Made by a program: the position numbers and the translations under genes. From Emticicia oligotrophica DSM 17448 (GTDB lineage: Bacteria; Bacteroidota; Bacteroidia; Cytophagales; Spirosomataceae): a stretch of DNA of 64,000 nucleotides. Shown here one piece after another: positions 55,422 through 64,000 of the stretch (positions are counted from its first letter, which is position 1; each line of letters begins with the position of its first letter). Where the stretch lies: assembly GCF_000263195.1 (NCBI RefSeq), contig NC_018748.1, positions 3,596,001 to 3,660,000 on the forward strand. The letters are read 5' to 3'. Under the pieces are notes generated by a model, which saw nothing but the letters and a program-made list of their open reading frames with translations, did not search any database and had not been told where the DNA came from.

Positions 55422-55505
55422 CTCGACAAGTCCCAAATAAGACTTCATGGTCTTAATATTAAGCAGAATAAACTATCGACAATCATCTGTTGTTAATCGA
55501 CTAAC

Positions 55506-57674
55506 TCAGCTAAGTTTTATTGGTAGTGAACGAACCGCCTTACCTGTTAAGTCAAGAATAGCACCTGCTATTGCTGGGGCGATAGGGGCAAGAGGGGGTT
55601 CTCCAACACCATACGGAATCTCGTCTCCTTCGAGTATATGGCACTGAATTTCAGGGACATCTGCCAAAGTTACCATTGGATATTGACTAAAATAAGCTTG
55701 TTCAATTTGACCATCTTTTACTGTAACTTCCTCATACAGAGCGGCCCCGATACCCATCATGGTAGCACCTTCGATTTGTTGTTTAATACCTTCAGGATTG
55801 ACACTTACGCCAACATCTAAAACCTGAGTAACTTTTTTAACCACGATTTTGCCATCTACAATGGCCAATTCGATGGCGGCTGCTGCGATAGTTTTGCGGT
55901 CATTTCCAATTGCAATACCTCGCCCGGTGCCATCAGCTTTTGGATTTTTCCACCCACTTTTTTCAATGAGTGTTTCTAAAACTTTCTTGCTTCTAACACT
56001 AATTTTATCATCATTTTGTAATAAACTCATTCTAAAAGCAATTGGGTCTTTTTTAGTTTGATGAGCCAATTCATTCATGAAGCTTTCAACCGCAAATGTA
56101 TTTGGGAACATCCCCACTCCACGCCAAATTCCAATTGGAATTGGAACATCAGTATTCCAAACTGAAACAGATTTATTCTTGAAATTATACATGAAACTTG
56201 CACCGTGACCCGCTGAGATGAAATCTGCCCCTAAAATTTTCACTGGAAGGTCAGTTCCCATTAAATTTTTGAGCATATCAGGTGTGGCTTGGTCATGGGT
56301 GATGGCTTCAATTTCACCATTTTGGGCAATTTTTGCTTGTAAAACGTGGTGAGTATTTGGGCGATATAAGCTATTTTGAAATTCTTGCTGGCGGGAATTA
56401 TATAGCTTTACTGGTTTTCCAACTGCCTTCGAAATCAATGCAGCTTCTACATAAAGTCCTTTTACTGCTTTTCTACCAAAGCCACCACCAACTAAAGGGG
56501 TATGTGCCTCAACTTTATCTTTACTTAAGCCCAATGCTTTAGAAACGGTATCAATGACAATTTTTGGGCCTTGGGTTCCAGCAATAATTGTAGCTTTATC
56601 TGCTTCAACTTGTGCAATGGCCGCATTTACCTCCATCTGTGCGTGAGCAGCCATAGGAGTGCGATATTCTTGACGGAAAACGGTTGTTTTATTATCTTCA
56701 ATAATACTTTTAGCATTGCCTTCTTTTTGAATATTTACTTCTTTTCCATTACCAACCGTTACGAGTTTAATCAAATCATCTTGTTGAATTTTATTCGGAA
56801 TATTCCATTCAACATTAATTTTCTTGAAGGCAGTATCGGCAGCATAGTAGTTTTTAGCAACAACGGCCACAAGTTCACCCTCTCTCACAACTTTTACCAC
56901 ACCCTGCGATTTTTCTGCTTCTTTCGTATCAAGTGTTTTGATAGTTCCTTCTAAATAAGGCGATTGTAATAATATCGCATAAAGCATCTCTGGTAGTTCA
57001 CTATCAAGCGTATATTTGGCAGTACCCATTACTTTAGCTTTTAAATCAGTTCTTTTAACCGATTTACCCACTACCTTGAATGCTGATTTAGGTCTTAATT
57101 CAGGTGTTTTTGGAATATCCCAATCTTTATTTTCTTTGGCTATTTCTGCATAAGTAATTTTATTCTTGCCCGAAATTAATGTGCCATTTTCAGTTTTAAT
57201 TTCACTAGCTTTTATTCCCCATTTTTTTGCGGCCGCTTCTTTGAGCATCTCTCTCATGGTAGCAGCTACCTCTCTAATTGGTTCATATAAGCTTGCTGTT
57301 GAACTACTTCCTCCTGTGTTCATTTCGTCGTATAGACCACTCGTTGTAATAGTGTGCTCAACCTTTATTTGTTCGTATGGAACATCTAATTCTTCAGCGG
57401 CAAGCATGGCAAGGCCAGTAAAAACACCTTGTCCGATTTCAATTTTTGGAGATTTGAGTGAAATGGTATTATCAGGAAGAACTTCAAACCAAAAATCGGG
57501 TTGTAATGAACTAATCATTGCTGGGAAGTCCATACTCTCAACTTTTTGAGCGGTAAAACGTCGCATTGGTGAACAGCCCAAATAACTCGCAACTACTGAG
57601 CCACCAAGTACAATTGCTCCTCTTTGTAAGAATTTTCTACGAGAAAAACCTTTTTTTGTATTATTTGTTGACAT
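55506..57674 (-). CDS. Molybdopterin-binding subunit of a xanthine dehydrogenase-family enzyme
   Basis: This 722-residue exported protein is the large subunit of a molybdenum hydroxylase of the isoquinoline 1-oxidoreductase/aldehyde dehydrogenase type. A twin-arginine signal (SRRKFLQRGA) is present. An alpha/beta hammerhead domain (about residues 195-300) precedes the molybdopterin domains with VGGGFGRKAVKG and the catalytic Glu692 in GVGEPPLAP. Substrates are aldehydes or N-heterocycles. The two-gene form lacks an FAD subunit, so electrons leave through the partner iron-sulfur subunit (57680) to an unknown carrier. It starts six bases after that gene. No cofactor maturation gene (XdhC) is nearby. 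Confidence 0.93.
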   Translation of the reverse strand: MSTNNTKKGFSRRKFLQRGAIVLGGSVVASYLGCSPMRRFTAQKVESMDFPAMISSLQPDFWFEVLPDNTISLKSPKIEIGQGVFTGLAMLAAEELDVPYEQIKVEHTITTSGLYDEMNTGGSSSTASLYEPIREVAATMREMLKEAAAKKWGIKASEIKTENGTLISGKNKITYAEIAKENKDWDIPKTPELRPKSAFKVVGKSVKRTDLKAKVMGTAKYTLDSELPEMLYAILLQSPYLEGTIKTLDTKEAEKSQGVVKVVREGELVAVVAKNYYAADTAFKKINVEWNIPNKIQQDDLIKLVTVGNGKEVNIQKEGNAKSIIEDNKTTVFRQEYRTPMAAHAQMEVNAAIAQVEADKATIIAGTQGPKIVIDTVSKALGLSKDKVEAHTPLVGGGFGRKAVKGLYVEAALISKAVGKPVKLYNSRQQEFQNSLYRPNTHHVLQAKIAQNGEIEAITHDQATPDMLKNLMGTDLPVKILGADFISAGHGASFMYNFKNKSVSVWNTDVPIPIGIWRGVGMFPNTFAVESFMNELAHQTKKDPIAFRMSLLQNDDKISVRSKKVLETLIEKSGWKNPKADGTGRGIAIGNDRKTIAAAAIELAIVDGKIVVKKVTQVLDVGVSVNPEGIKQQIEGATMMGIGAALYEEVTVKDGQIEQAYFSQYPMVTLADVPEIQCHILEGDEIPYGVGEPPLAPIAPAIAGAILDLTGKAVRSLPIKLS

Positions 57675-57679
57675 AGTTA

Positions 57680-58150
57680 TTAGCTTTTTTGGTTAGAAAT
57701 TTCAGCAGCTCTTTTAATAGCTTTTATAATTCGTGGTTGAGTGCCACAACGGCAAATGTTTGTGATGCTATTAGCAATATCAGCTTCACTCGGATTTGGA
57801 TTTTCTTTTAATAACTTTGCCGCAGCCATCATAAATCCAGATTGACAATAGCCACATTGTGGTACTTGTTCTTCTATCCATGCTTGTTGGATTGGGTGCA
57901 GTTTTTCGGGACTTTCTGAAAGACCTTCTAAAGTTGTAATATTTTTACCAGCAATACTTTCAACAGGAACAGAGCATGAACGAGTTGCCTCTCCATCAAT
58001 ATGCAAAGTGCAAGCACCGCACATGGCCATTCCGCAACCAAATTTGGTGGCCGTTAGTTTGAGTTCATCTCTGACAACCCAAAGTAAAGGCGTGGCTGGG
58101 TCAACATCTACACTTGTTGGCTTGCCATTGATTGTGAAGTCGATTTTCAT
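57680..58150 (-). CDS. [2Fe-2S] subunit of the molybdenum hydroxylase
   Basis: This protein of 156 residues carries two [2Fe-2S] clusters. The plant ferredoxin-type cluster is shown by C-G-M-A-M-C-G-A-C followed by a fourth Cys in TRSC. The second, helical cluster is shown by QCGYCQSGF and CRCGT. ATG at 58150 (MKIDFTING) is used; the TTG start upstream would add 22 residues with no domain. Unlike the large subunit it has no export signal, so it should ride to the periplasm with its Tat-tagged partner. It passes electrons from the molybdenum site. The gene lies 73 bases after the NAD(P)-binding gene. Confidence 0.95.
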   Translation of the reverse strand: MKIDFTINGKPTSVDVDPATPLLWVVRDELKLTATKFGCGMAMCGACTLHIDGEATRSCSVPVESIAGKNITTLEGLSESPEKLHPIQQAWIEEQVPQCGYCQSGFMMAAAKLLKENPNPSEADIANSITNICRCGTQPRIIKAIKRAAEISNQKS

Positions 58151-58223
58151 TAGTTTATTTGATTGGTTGATTTTATAGTTTAATGATTTTAAAATGCAAA
58201 ATTTATTTATAAGCAATTGGTGC

Positions 58224-58883
58224 TCATTTACTTAATATTAAAATATCTTCAATTTCTATAATTTTTTTGGAATATCCTCTAATTGAGGCATTTATCATTG
58301 CAGATGCCAATTCTTGTAGAGTTGTAACGTATTTAGGAAATACTTTTCGCATGAATGGATAAAGCCAACCAATGTATTTGTAAAACGAAAGTGTATTTTT
58401 CAAGCCTTCGGTTGGATGCATATAACCGGGGCGGAAATTGTAAACAGCTTTAAAAGGTAATTTTATTAAATCGTTTTCTGTTTTACCTTTAACTCTCGCC
58501 CACATAGTTTTTCCTTTTTCAGTGCTATCTGTTCCACTTCCCGAAATATAGCAGAAAGCCATATTAGGATTCACGCTACTAAGTTTTTGAGCGAAATTGA
58601 GTGTTAGCGTATAAGTTAATCTATAAAATTCATCTTCTTTCATGCCTACAGAAGAAACTCCTGAACAAAAATAGCAAGCATCAAAACCCGTTAATTCATT
58701 GAGAATTGGCGAAATATCATTGAAATCAGCGTGTATGATTTCTTTGAGTTTAGGGTGACTAACGCCACAAGTTTTACGACCTATAACTACTACTGAACTT
58801 ATGTCAGTGCGGTTGAGAGCTTCATGTAGAACGCCTTCGCCTACCATGCCTGTTGCTCCTGTAATGATTGCTTTTATTGCCAT
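58224..58883 (-). CDS. NAD(P)-binding (atypical SDR) protein
   Basis: This 219-residue protein is a Rossmann-fold NAD(P)-binding protein. The dinucleotide loop TGATGMVGEG is at the N-terminus, FDACYFCSGVSS follows, and YISGSGTDS with WARVKGKTEND lies in the middle. The classic Y-x3-K pair is not present, so it belongs to the atypical SDR class close to oxidoreductases of the epimerase/HTATIP2 type. It has no export signal. It lies between the TetR gene and the molybdenum hydroxylase genes and is likely co-regulated with them. The role cannot be stated. Confidence 0.85.
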   Translation of the reverse strand: MAIKAIITGATGMVGEGVLHEALNRTDISSVVVIGRKTCGVSHPKLKEIIHADFNDISPILNELTGFDACYFCSGVSSVGMKEDEFYRLTYTLTLNFAQKLSSVNPNMAFCYISGSGTDSTEKGKTMWARVKGKTENDLIKLPFKAVYNFRPGYMHPTEGLKNTLSFYKYIGWLYPFMRKVFPKYVTTLQELASAMINASIRGYSKKIIEIEDILILSK

Positions 58884-58932
58884 TTATTTAAGTATTTTCT
58901 ATTATTATTGTATTGATTATTAATGTTTTGTG

Positions 58933-59490
58933 TCAAATGCTAATCAAGGTCCAAACCAATTCAAACCCTTGGTCTATTATTTCATGCTGTTGCCCTTTGG
59001 GTTTTGTGAGTAGGTATTGAAAAATACCCATCATTTGGCTATGAACCAAAGTGAAAATCAAATCGGTTGGCATAGGTTTCAATAAACCTTGAGATTTAGC
59101 TGATTCAATAAGCTGAGTGTATAATTTCGTTTGTTCTTGAACAACCTCTTCTGGAATTTTTGCTACGTGTGGCGAGAAATGTACTTGTTGGGTGAAATGA
59201 AATTTTTCGGGATTCTCTAAAGACCAAAGAATTGCATAAATAAATGCTTTTTTGGTAGTAGCCTTTATATCATCATTTGGGTCAATGACCGACAATAAGT
59301 ATTGGTTTAATTCATTTTTTACATGAATATATAATTCTTGGATAAGAGTTTCTTTAGTAGCGAAATAATGAAAGAGCGTGCCATTGGCTACGCCTGCTTC
59401 TTTGGCAATTTTACTTGTGGGAGTTCCTTGAAAACCATCTTCTACAAATAGTTTCAGAGCGGTATCAAGTATTTTTTGTTCTTTACTCAT
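58933..59490 (-). CDS. TetR/AcrR-family transcriptional regulator
   Basis: This 185-residue protein has the TetR N-terminal helix-turn-helix (about residues 8-50, with TSKIAKEAGVANGTLFHYFATKETLI) and a helical ligand-binding C-terminal domain. It should repress its own operon, including the NAD(P)-binding and molybdenum hydroxylase genes, until a small molecule is bound. The palindrome at 59503-59514, 13 bases upstream of the start, is a likely operator. The ligand is plausibly an aldehyde or aromatic compound that the molybdenum enzyme oxidises. Confidence 0.94.
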   Translation of the reverse strand: MSKEQKILDTALKLFVEDGFQGTPTSKIAKEAGVANGTLFHYFATKETLIQELYIHVKNELNQYLLSVIDPNDDIKATTKKAFIYAILWSLENPEKFHFTQQVHFSPHVAKIPEEVVQEQTKLYTQLIESAKSQGLLKPMPTDLIFTLVHSQMMGIFQYLLTKPKGQQHEIIDQGFELVWTLISI

Positions 59491-59502
59491 GAATTATAGA
59501 TT

Positions 59503-59514
59503 GACTAATCAGTC
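59503..59514 (-). promoter_or_regulatory. Candidate TetR operator
   Basis: The sequence GACT-aatc-AGTC forms an inverted repeat 13 bases before the tetR start. Similar GACT/AGTC dyads often precede self-regulated TetR genes. Confidence 0.5.
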
Positions 59515-59730
59515 GGTTTTTAAAGTTAATAACATTTCTTTGTTAAAAAAGTTTCAAAATTTTATCGATTAATAGAAAAAGGGATATTTTGTTTGATAAA
59601 AACTGAATAAATTTAGCCTTAGAAAATGTAAATGATACAATTAAGACCAGAATAACTCAATCGCAGACTGAATTCATTTAGTTTAAATCAATATAAAAAG
59701 CCCATTGATTGACATAGAATTCATTCAATG

Positions 59731-60273
59731 CTACTCGAAAATTCTGGTAGGATGCCCATCAAAGCTAATGGTGTTTTTCTTTTCCCAATAGTCATGAATA
59801 CCATCTTCGCCTTGTTTTTCTGCCCAGTTGCTAAGTTCTTCACGTTCGTGTCTATAGTCCATAAACGGTACAGCCATTCCACAAGAAGTTTGAACAACTT
59901 CAACATTTACATCAAAAATTTGACGTGCTCCAGCCATTTTGGGAAATAAATCAATGTATTCCGTCCATTCAGAATCTCGTGGGTGGTAAGCTTTGGCAGT
60001 TCCGTAGAGTCTTAAAATAAGTGGTTTTCCTTCGAATGCACAGAACATAATGGTCATTCTATTGTTTTCTAAAATATGTGTAGCAGTTTCATTACCGCTT
60101 CCCGTGACATTTAACCACATAACACGGTTAGGACCAAGTACACGGAATGAATCCATGCCTTTAGGCGAGACATTCACAATACCCATGCTCATGGCAGTTC
60201 CTACAAAGAAAATTTTTTGTTTTTCGATAAAATGCTGAATTTCAGGTTGAATTTGCTTAATTTTCTTGCCCAT
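59731..60273 (-). CDS. Pyridoxamine 5'-phosphate oxidase-family protein
   Basis: This 180-residue protein has the FMN-binding split-barrel fold. The N-terminal segment IFFVGTAMSMGIVNVSPKGMDSF, NRVMWLNVTGSGNETATHIL and MFCAFEGKPLILRLYG are the hallmarks. It resembles the broad group of flavin reductase-like or general stress proteins more than the true PdxH, and lacks the PdxH C-terminal domain. It is probably a flavin- or haem-binding cytoplasmic protein. It is a single gene, about 240 bases from the TetR gene. Function beyond the fold is not known. Confidence 0.88.
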   Translation of the reverse strand: MGKKIKQIQPEIQHFIEKQKIFFVGTAMSMGIVNVSPKGMDSFRVLGPNRVMWLNVTGSGNETATHILENNRMTIMFCAFEGKPLILRLYGTAKAYHPRDSEWTEYIDLFPKMAGARQIFDVNVEVVQTSCGMAVPFMDYRHEREELSNWAEKQGEDGIHDYWEKKNTISFDGHPTRIFE

Positions 60274-60385
60274 AATTTTGTGTTTGATTTATTGAGAAAA
60301 TAAATTTACAACTAAAAAAGTTCGTCACTTGGTTTTGCTCCTTCTTTTTAACAATTTGCAATAATTTTCACTAAGTAAATTATTA

Positions 60386-61465
60386 ATGTTTGTAGAATTA
60401 CATTATCCTGAGTCGTTATCGCCACAAGAGTTAGATGCATATCTCGCCAATGGATGGTTTCGTATGGGGCAGTCTATTTTTACGACTAATTTTCTTCGCT
60501 TTAAAGATACAATTTATAGTTCCATTTGGCTGAGAGTTGATTTATTTTCTTTCCAAAAGAGTAGAACACTGCAAAAGCTAGAAAAACTCAATAGCAAATT
60601 TAAAATTGAAATAAAACATGCCCATCCAAGCGATGAACATGAGCAATTATTTGCCAAGTATCGTGAAAGTACGGCGTTTGAGCCAGCTCCTTCGGTTTTT
60701 CATTTACTTTCTGGTCATAGTCCTGACCGAACCAATTTGCGTATTTTTGATACTTTCGAGATTAATGTTTATGATGTGGATAAACTCATCGCAACAGGCT
60801 ATTTTGATTTAGGAGAAACGAGTGCAGAAGGGATTTCGTGTTTTTATGACCCGGCCTATAAAAAGCATAGTTTAGGAAAGTACCTGATGTATTTGAAGAT
60901 GAACTTTTGCAAGGAAAATGGATTTAGGTACTTCTACCCAGGATATTTTGCACCGGGATACAAGGCTTTCGATTATAAACTTGATTTGGCACGCCCATCG
61001 CTCGAATATCTTGATTTTGTGAGCGACGAATGGAAGCATATTTCGGCCTTTGAAGTAGAAAATGCTCCAATTCATCAGATGAGGCGGAAGATGAAGTATT
61101 TAGCTCAATTATTAATGGAAAAAGGTATTAAAAATGAGCTATTTTACTATGATTTTTATGATGCTGATATGATTCAGAATCTGAATGGTTTAGGATTGTT
61201 CGATTTTCCGATGTTTATGTTTTGCTTTGAATTTGATGAAGAGCAAAATCCACTTCCAATAGTCGTTTATGATGTCAGAGAGGATTTATATCACCTAATT
61301 CTTTGTCAGAAAGTTTATAAATCAATTTTTGATGAAGCGGCAGAAGGGCATTACAATGCCTATTTATTGCAAATTTCGAGGATTTTATACACTGGTGAAG
61401 TTGCAGAAGAAATGGCAGAAGTGCTCGAAATTTATGAAAGAGAATTGATGAAAATAGATGGGTAA
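60386..61465 (+). CDS. Arginyl-tRNA-protein transferase-like GNAT protein
   Basis: This 359-residue protein resembles the C-terminal catalytic part of ATE1/Bpt aminoacyl-tRNA-protein transferases. Matching blocks are ELDAYLANGWFRMGQSIF near residue 15, ATGYFDLGETSAEGISCFYDP near 130, LGKYLMYLKMNFCKENG and YYPGYFAPGY-like FYPGYFAPGYKAFDYK near 185-200. The cysteine-rich N-terminal region of ATE1 and Bpt is absent. The last 110 or so residues form an added region not seen in those enzymes. If active it would attach an amino acid from tRNA to protein N-termini, in the N-degron pathway, but the missing part makes that uncertain. The gene is monocistronic and convergent with kbl. Confidence 0.8.
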   Translation: MFVELHYPESLSPQELDAYLANGWFRMGQSIFTTNFLRFKDTIYSSIWLRVDLFSFQKSRTLQKLEKLNSKFKIEIKHAHPSDEHEQLFAKYRESTAFEPAPSVFHLLSGHSPDRTNLRIFDTFEINVYDVDKLIATGYFDLGETSAEGISCFYDPAYKKHSLGKYLMYLKMNFCKENGFRYFYPGYFAPGYKAFDYKLDLARPSLEYLDFVSDEWKHISAFEVENAPIHQMRRKMKYLAQLLMEKGIKNELFYYDFYDADMIQNLNGLGLFDFPMFMFCFEFDEEQNPLPIVVYDVREDLYHLILCQKVYKSIFDEAAEGHYNAYLLQISRILYTGEVAEEMAEVLEIYERELMKIDG

Positions 61466-61510
61466 AAGTCGATGATTTGAAGTTTTTTCTTTCTAATATC
61501 GACTTTTACC
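61461..61510. terminator. Inverted repeat between convergent genes, possible bidirectional terminator
   Basis: A perfect 13-bp stem (61461-61473 with 61498-61510) surrounds a 24-base, T-rich loop. The left arm overlaps the stop codon of the arginyltransferase-like gene. There is no strong T-tract after the stem. Confidence 0.45.
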
Positions 61511-61520
61511 ACAAAGAATA

Positions 61521-62708
61521 TTATTTAATTACACCCAACTCTTTACCTACTTTTGTAAACGCTGAAATAGCTTTATCAAGATGTTCGATTTCGTGTCCTG
61601 CTGAAATCTGAACTCTTATCCTTGCTTTAGATTTTGGTACTACTGGATAAAAGAATCCAATTACATAAATACCTTCTTCTAATAATTTTGCTGCAAAAGT
61701 TTGTGCCAAAGGTGCATCATAAAGCATGATTGGAATAATAGGGTGTTCGCCAGGAAGTAAATCGAAACCTGCTTCGGTCATTTTTGCTCTGAAATAAGCC
61801 GCATTTCTTTCAAGTTTATCTCTCAAAGCAGTTGATTGCTGTAAAATATCTAATACTTTGGTTGATGCACCCACAATTGCTGGAGCCAAAGTATTCGAGA
61901 AAAGATAAGGTCTTGAACGTTGACGAAGCATATCAACAATTTCTTGACGGGCTGCTGTAAAACCACCAGACGCACCACCAAGGGCTTTACCGTAAGTACC
62001 CGTAACGATATCAACTCGACCAATTACATTTTTTAATTCAATCGTTCCGCGACCAGTTTTACCCATGAAACCAGTGGCATGACATTCATCAACCATTACC
62101 ATGGCTCCATATTTATCGGCTAAATCACAGATTTTATCTAATTGAGCAATCGAACCATCCATTGAAAATACGCCGTCAGTAACAATTAATTTTTTCTTAC
62201 AATGACTAGCTGCAATGAGTTGTTGCTCTAAATCATCCATATTATTGTTTTTATAGCGGAAACGTTCAGCCTTACAAAGTCTGATTCCATCAATAATAGA
62301 AGCATGGTTTAGCTCATCAGAAATAATGGCATCTTCTGCTCCTAAAAGTGGCTCAAATACACCCCCGTTAGCATCGAAGGCAGCTGCGTAAAGAATACAA
62401 TCTTCGGTGCCTAAAAACTCCGCAGTTTTACGCTCTAATTCTTTATGAATATCTTGTGTACCACAAATAAATCTTACTGATGACATTCCAAAACCATGTG
62501 TTTTGATTGCTTCGATGGCTGCTTCGATTACTTCTGGATGTGAAGAAAGCCCCAAGTAATTATTGGCACAAAAGTTCAGCACTTCTTTATTTTGGGTAGA
62601 AATCTGTGCTGATTGTGGGGTTGTGATAACACGCTCAGTTTTGTATAAACCTGCTTCTTTGATAGCGGCTAGTTCTTCGGCGTATTGACTTCTGATATTA
62701 TCAAACAT
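61521..62708 (-). CDS. kbl: Glycine C-acetyltransferase (2-amino-3-ketobutyrate CoA ligase)
   Basis: This 395-residue PLP enzyme splits 2-amino-3-ketobutyrate with CoA into glycine and acetyl-CoA. It has the alpha-oxoamine synthase blocks [44 protein letters not shown] and the PLP lysine in [13 protein letters not shown]. Length is normal. It lies four bases after the tdh gene, and the two form the threonine degradation pathway. AONS (BioF) is the nearest alternative, but the neighbour and the SVRFICGTQ block favour Kbl. Confidence 0.95.
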   Translation of the reverse strand: MFDNIRSQYAEELAAIKEAGLYKTERVITTPQSAQISTQNKEVLNFCANNYLGLSSHPEVIEAAIEAIKTHGFGMSSVRFICGTQDIHKELERKTAEFLGTEDCILYAAAFDANGGVFEPLLGAEDAIISDELNHASIIDGIRLCKAERFRYKNNNMDDLEQQLIAASHCKKKLIVTDGVFSMDGSIAQLDKICDLADKYGAMVMVDECHATGFMGKTGRGTIELKNVIGRVDIVTGTYGKALGGASGGFTAARQEIVDMLRQRSRPYLFSNTLAPAIVGASTKVLDILQQSTALRDKLERNAAYFRAKMTEAGFDLLPGEHPIIPIMLYDAPLAQTFAAKLLEEGIYVIGFFYPVVPKSKARIRVQISAGHEIEHLDKAISAFTKVGKELGVIK

Positions 62709-62712
62709 ATTT

Positions 62713-63663
62713 TTATGCGAATGTTAATTGTTGTTTTAATTCATGAATCATTATTTCTACGATGTCTTTGAGCGTATAGCTAGACTGCCAATTCCAATCA
62801 GCTTGTGCTTCTTTGTCATCAATAATTTGTGGCCAAGAAGCCGCAATATTCTGACGGAAATCTGGTTCGTAATTAATAACAAAATTAGGAATGACTTTCT
62901 TTATTTCTGTTGCAATTTCTTCGGGTGTAAAACTTAAACCAGCTAAATTATAAGAAGTTCGGGTTTTGATGGCTTCTTTTGGAGCTTCCATCAATTGTAA
63001 CGTAGCCTTGATGGCATCATCCATAAAAATCATTGGTAAGCGAGTATCTTTTGCCAAGAAGCAAGTGTAAGGCTCATCGGCAACTGCTTTATGGAAAATA
63101 TCAATGGCGTAGTCGGTTGTACCACCACCAGGTAGGGATTGATAACCAATAACTCCGGGATAACGCAATGAACGCACATCTAAACCATAGCGATTGAAGT
63201 AATAGTTTGCCCAATTTTCGCCACTAGATTTGCTAATTCCATAAACAGTAGAAGGGTCTAAAAAAGTGAATTGTGGACAAACTTCTTTTGGAGCTAAATT
63301 ACCAAAAACTGCAATCGTACTTGGATAAAAAATTCGGTCAATTTGTTCTATTCGTCCAACTTCCAAAACATTCAAAAGGGATCTCATATTGATTTCCCAA
63401 GTGCGAAGTGGGTCTTTTTCACCATTGGCCGATAGAATGGCCGCCAAATGATAGATTTGTGTGATTTGATATTTTTTTACAATCGACTGAAGTGCTTGGA
63501 AATTAGTGGCATCTAATTCTTCAAAGTATCCATCAAAGCCCAATTTGGGGCGTAAATCGGAAGCAATGACATTTTCAAAACCGTATTTGTTTTGTAAGGC
63601 TTGGGTAAGTACTGACCCAAGCTGTCCATTGGCCCCGACTATCAGAATTTTAGTCGTGTTCAT
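62713..63663 (-). CDS. tdh: L-threonine 3-dehydrogenase, short-chain (epimerase-like) type
   Basis: This 316-residue enzyme oxidises L-threonine with NAD+ to 2-amino-3-ketobutyrate, which Kbl then cleaves. It is an extended SDR with the Rossmann loop [27 protein letters not shown], and the active-site YGISKSSGE (Tyr and Lys). This SDR form is the one found in animals, trypanosomes and Flavobacteria-like species, not the zinc-dependent medium-chain Tdh of E. coli. Its place directly before kbl makes the call secure against other epimerases. An Lrp-type gene is transcribed away from it across the same upstream region. Confidence 0.94.
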   Translation of the reverse strand: MNTTKILIVGANGQLGSVLTQALQNKYGFENVIASDLRPKLGFDGYFEELDATNFQALQSIVKKYQITQIYHLAAILSANGEKDPLRTWEINMRSLLNVLEVGRIEQIDRIFYPSTIAVFGNLAPKEVCPQFTFLDPSTVYGISKSSGENWANYYFNRYGLDVRSLRYPGVIGYQSLPGGGTTDYAIDIFHKAVADEPYTCFLAKDTRLPMIFMDDAIKATLQLMEAPKEAIKTRTSYNLAGLSFTPEEIATEIKKVIPNFVINYEPDFRQNIAASWPQIIDDKEAQADWNWQSSYTLKDIVEIMIHELKQQLTFA

Positions 63664-63711
63664 GATTATTTTATTGATGAAGTGTAATTTTGTTGTAGTA
63701 ATATTTACTTA

Positions 63712-63719
63712 CAAAAGTA
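63712..63719 (-). promoter_or_regulatory. Candidate -7 box (TACTTTTG) of tdh-kbl
   Basis: The minus-strand octamer matches TAnnTTTG about 48 bases before the tdh start. No -33 box was found at the usual distance, which would fit an activator-dependent promoter. Confidence 0.45.
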
Positions 63720-63744
63720 GTATATGAGAAATTAAGTTGGTTAA

Positions 63745-63774
63745 TTTGTGGTAAAATCAGTAAAAATAGTTTTG
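63745..63774 (+). promoter_or_regulatory. Bacteroidota promoter for the Lrp/AsnC gene
   Basis: TTTG (63745-63748), an 18-base spacer and TAGTTTTG (63767-63774) match the TTTG / TAnnTTTG consensus. The leader to the ATG at 63850 would be about 70 bases. Confidence 0.6.
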
Positions 63775-63849
63775 AATTTCGTTAATAAAAGTAAAAATTA
63801 CTGAATCTTTATATATTTATACTTCATCTGAAATAAATTTTATTGCTAT

Positions 63850-64000
63850 ATGGAACAATTGGACGAAACAGATAAAATTATCCTCCGAATTTTACAAAAA
63901 GATGCTAAAAAAACAGCTAAAGAAATTGCTAGTCAATTAAAGCTAACAACTTCTCCTGTGTATGACCGCATTAGGCGATTAGAAGGTTTGGGTTTTATCA
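63850..64000 (+). CDS. Lrp/AsnC-family transcriptional regulator, N-terminal part (cut by the window edge)
   Basis: Fifty codons are visible from ATG 63850 to the end of the window. They form the winged helix-turn-helix of the Lrp/AsnC family: LDETDKIILRILQKDAKKTAKEIA, then LKLTTSPVYDRIRRLEGLGFI. The C-terminal ligand-binding (RAM) domain lies beyond the edge. It is divergent from tdh-kbl, 186 bases apart, so it is likely the threonine- or leucine-responsive regulator of that pathway, as Lrp is for tdh in other bacteria. That link is inferred from position. Confidence 0.93.
   Translation, partial: MEQLDETDKIILRILQKDAKKTAKEIASQLKLTTSPVYDRIRRLEGLGFI

Noticed and set aside
56571-57549. Two 127-codon plus-strand open frames
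   Set aside because: Both are antisense to the molybdopterin subunit, which is intact with clear motifs. Cysteine- and phenylalanine-rich translations are typical of shadow frames.
61521-62708. 8-amino-7-oxononanoate synthase (bioF)
   Set aside because: No biotin genes are near, and the gene is directly coupled to threonine dehydrogenase.

Overview
The window is AT-rich bacterial DNA from a member of the Bacteroidota, most likely an environmental Cytophagales bacterium (an Emticicia/Arcicella/Runella-like lineage would fit; this placement is inference). The support is a FecR/sigma-regulated SusC/SusD pair, a Bacteroidota-only ECF sigma family, DUF4249 lipoproteins beside TonB receptors, the short-chain-type threonine dehydrogenase, LytTR regulators paired with 7TMR-DISM histidine kinases, and promoter boxes of the TAnnTTTG type. 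I saw no IS element, prophage, CRISPR array, tRNA or rRNA.

Positions 1-23351 are one co-oriented minus-strand polysaccharide utilisation locus. Reading in the direction of transcription it holds an ECF sigma factor, a FecR anti-sigma factor, a SusC receptor with an STN domain, SusD, a tandem DUF1080 protein, a Tat-type unknown protein that is probably helical, a GH92 alpha-mannosidase, a secreted esterase, a GH27 alpha-galactosidase with an NPCBM domain, a beta-propeller/cytochrome c dehydrogenase-like protein, a second GH27, a sulfatase, and a secreted unknown protein cut by the window edge. The set suggests uptake and trimming of a decorated glycan carrying alpha-galactose, alpha-mannose, ester and sulfate groups. 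It has both hydrolytic and possibly oxidative (3-keto sugar) steps.

Positions 23660-26407 are housekeeping: the rpsF-rpsR-rplI operon, a solo HsdR-N-like protein and AMP nucleosidase. Positions 26471-31055 hold a TonB receptor with two tandem DUF4249 lipoproteins, a probable outer-membrane uptake unit of unknown substrate. Positions 31090-36224 are a signalling operon: a LytTR response regulator, two paralogous 7TMR-DISM histidine kinases and an orphan LytTR protein. Positions 36505-39227 carry citrate synthase, riboflavin synthase and a DUF1684 protein.

From 39737 to 45586 lie secreted or lipidated enzymes: a zincin metalloprotease, a DUF3298 lipoprotein, a GH29 fucosidase and an EEP-family hydrolase. 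Positions 45717-53217 are a minus-strand cluster of two transglutaminase-fold proteins (one fused to DUF2126), a circularly permuted ATP-grasp/alpha-E protein and a GNAT acetyltransferase. This cluster has the logic of making and cutting amide bonds, its product is unknown, and it is the best candidate here for an undescribed system.

Positions 53427-60273 contain a secreted sugar isomerase-like protein, an SMP-30 lactonase, a two-subunit molybdenum hydroxylase, an NAD(P)-binding protein, a TetR regulator and an FMN-binding split-barrel protein. The window ends with an arginyltransferase-like protein, the threonine-to-glycine pathway (tdh-kbl) and a divergent, truncated Lrp/AsnC regulator.
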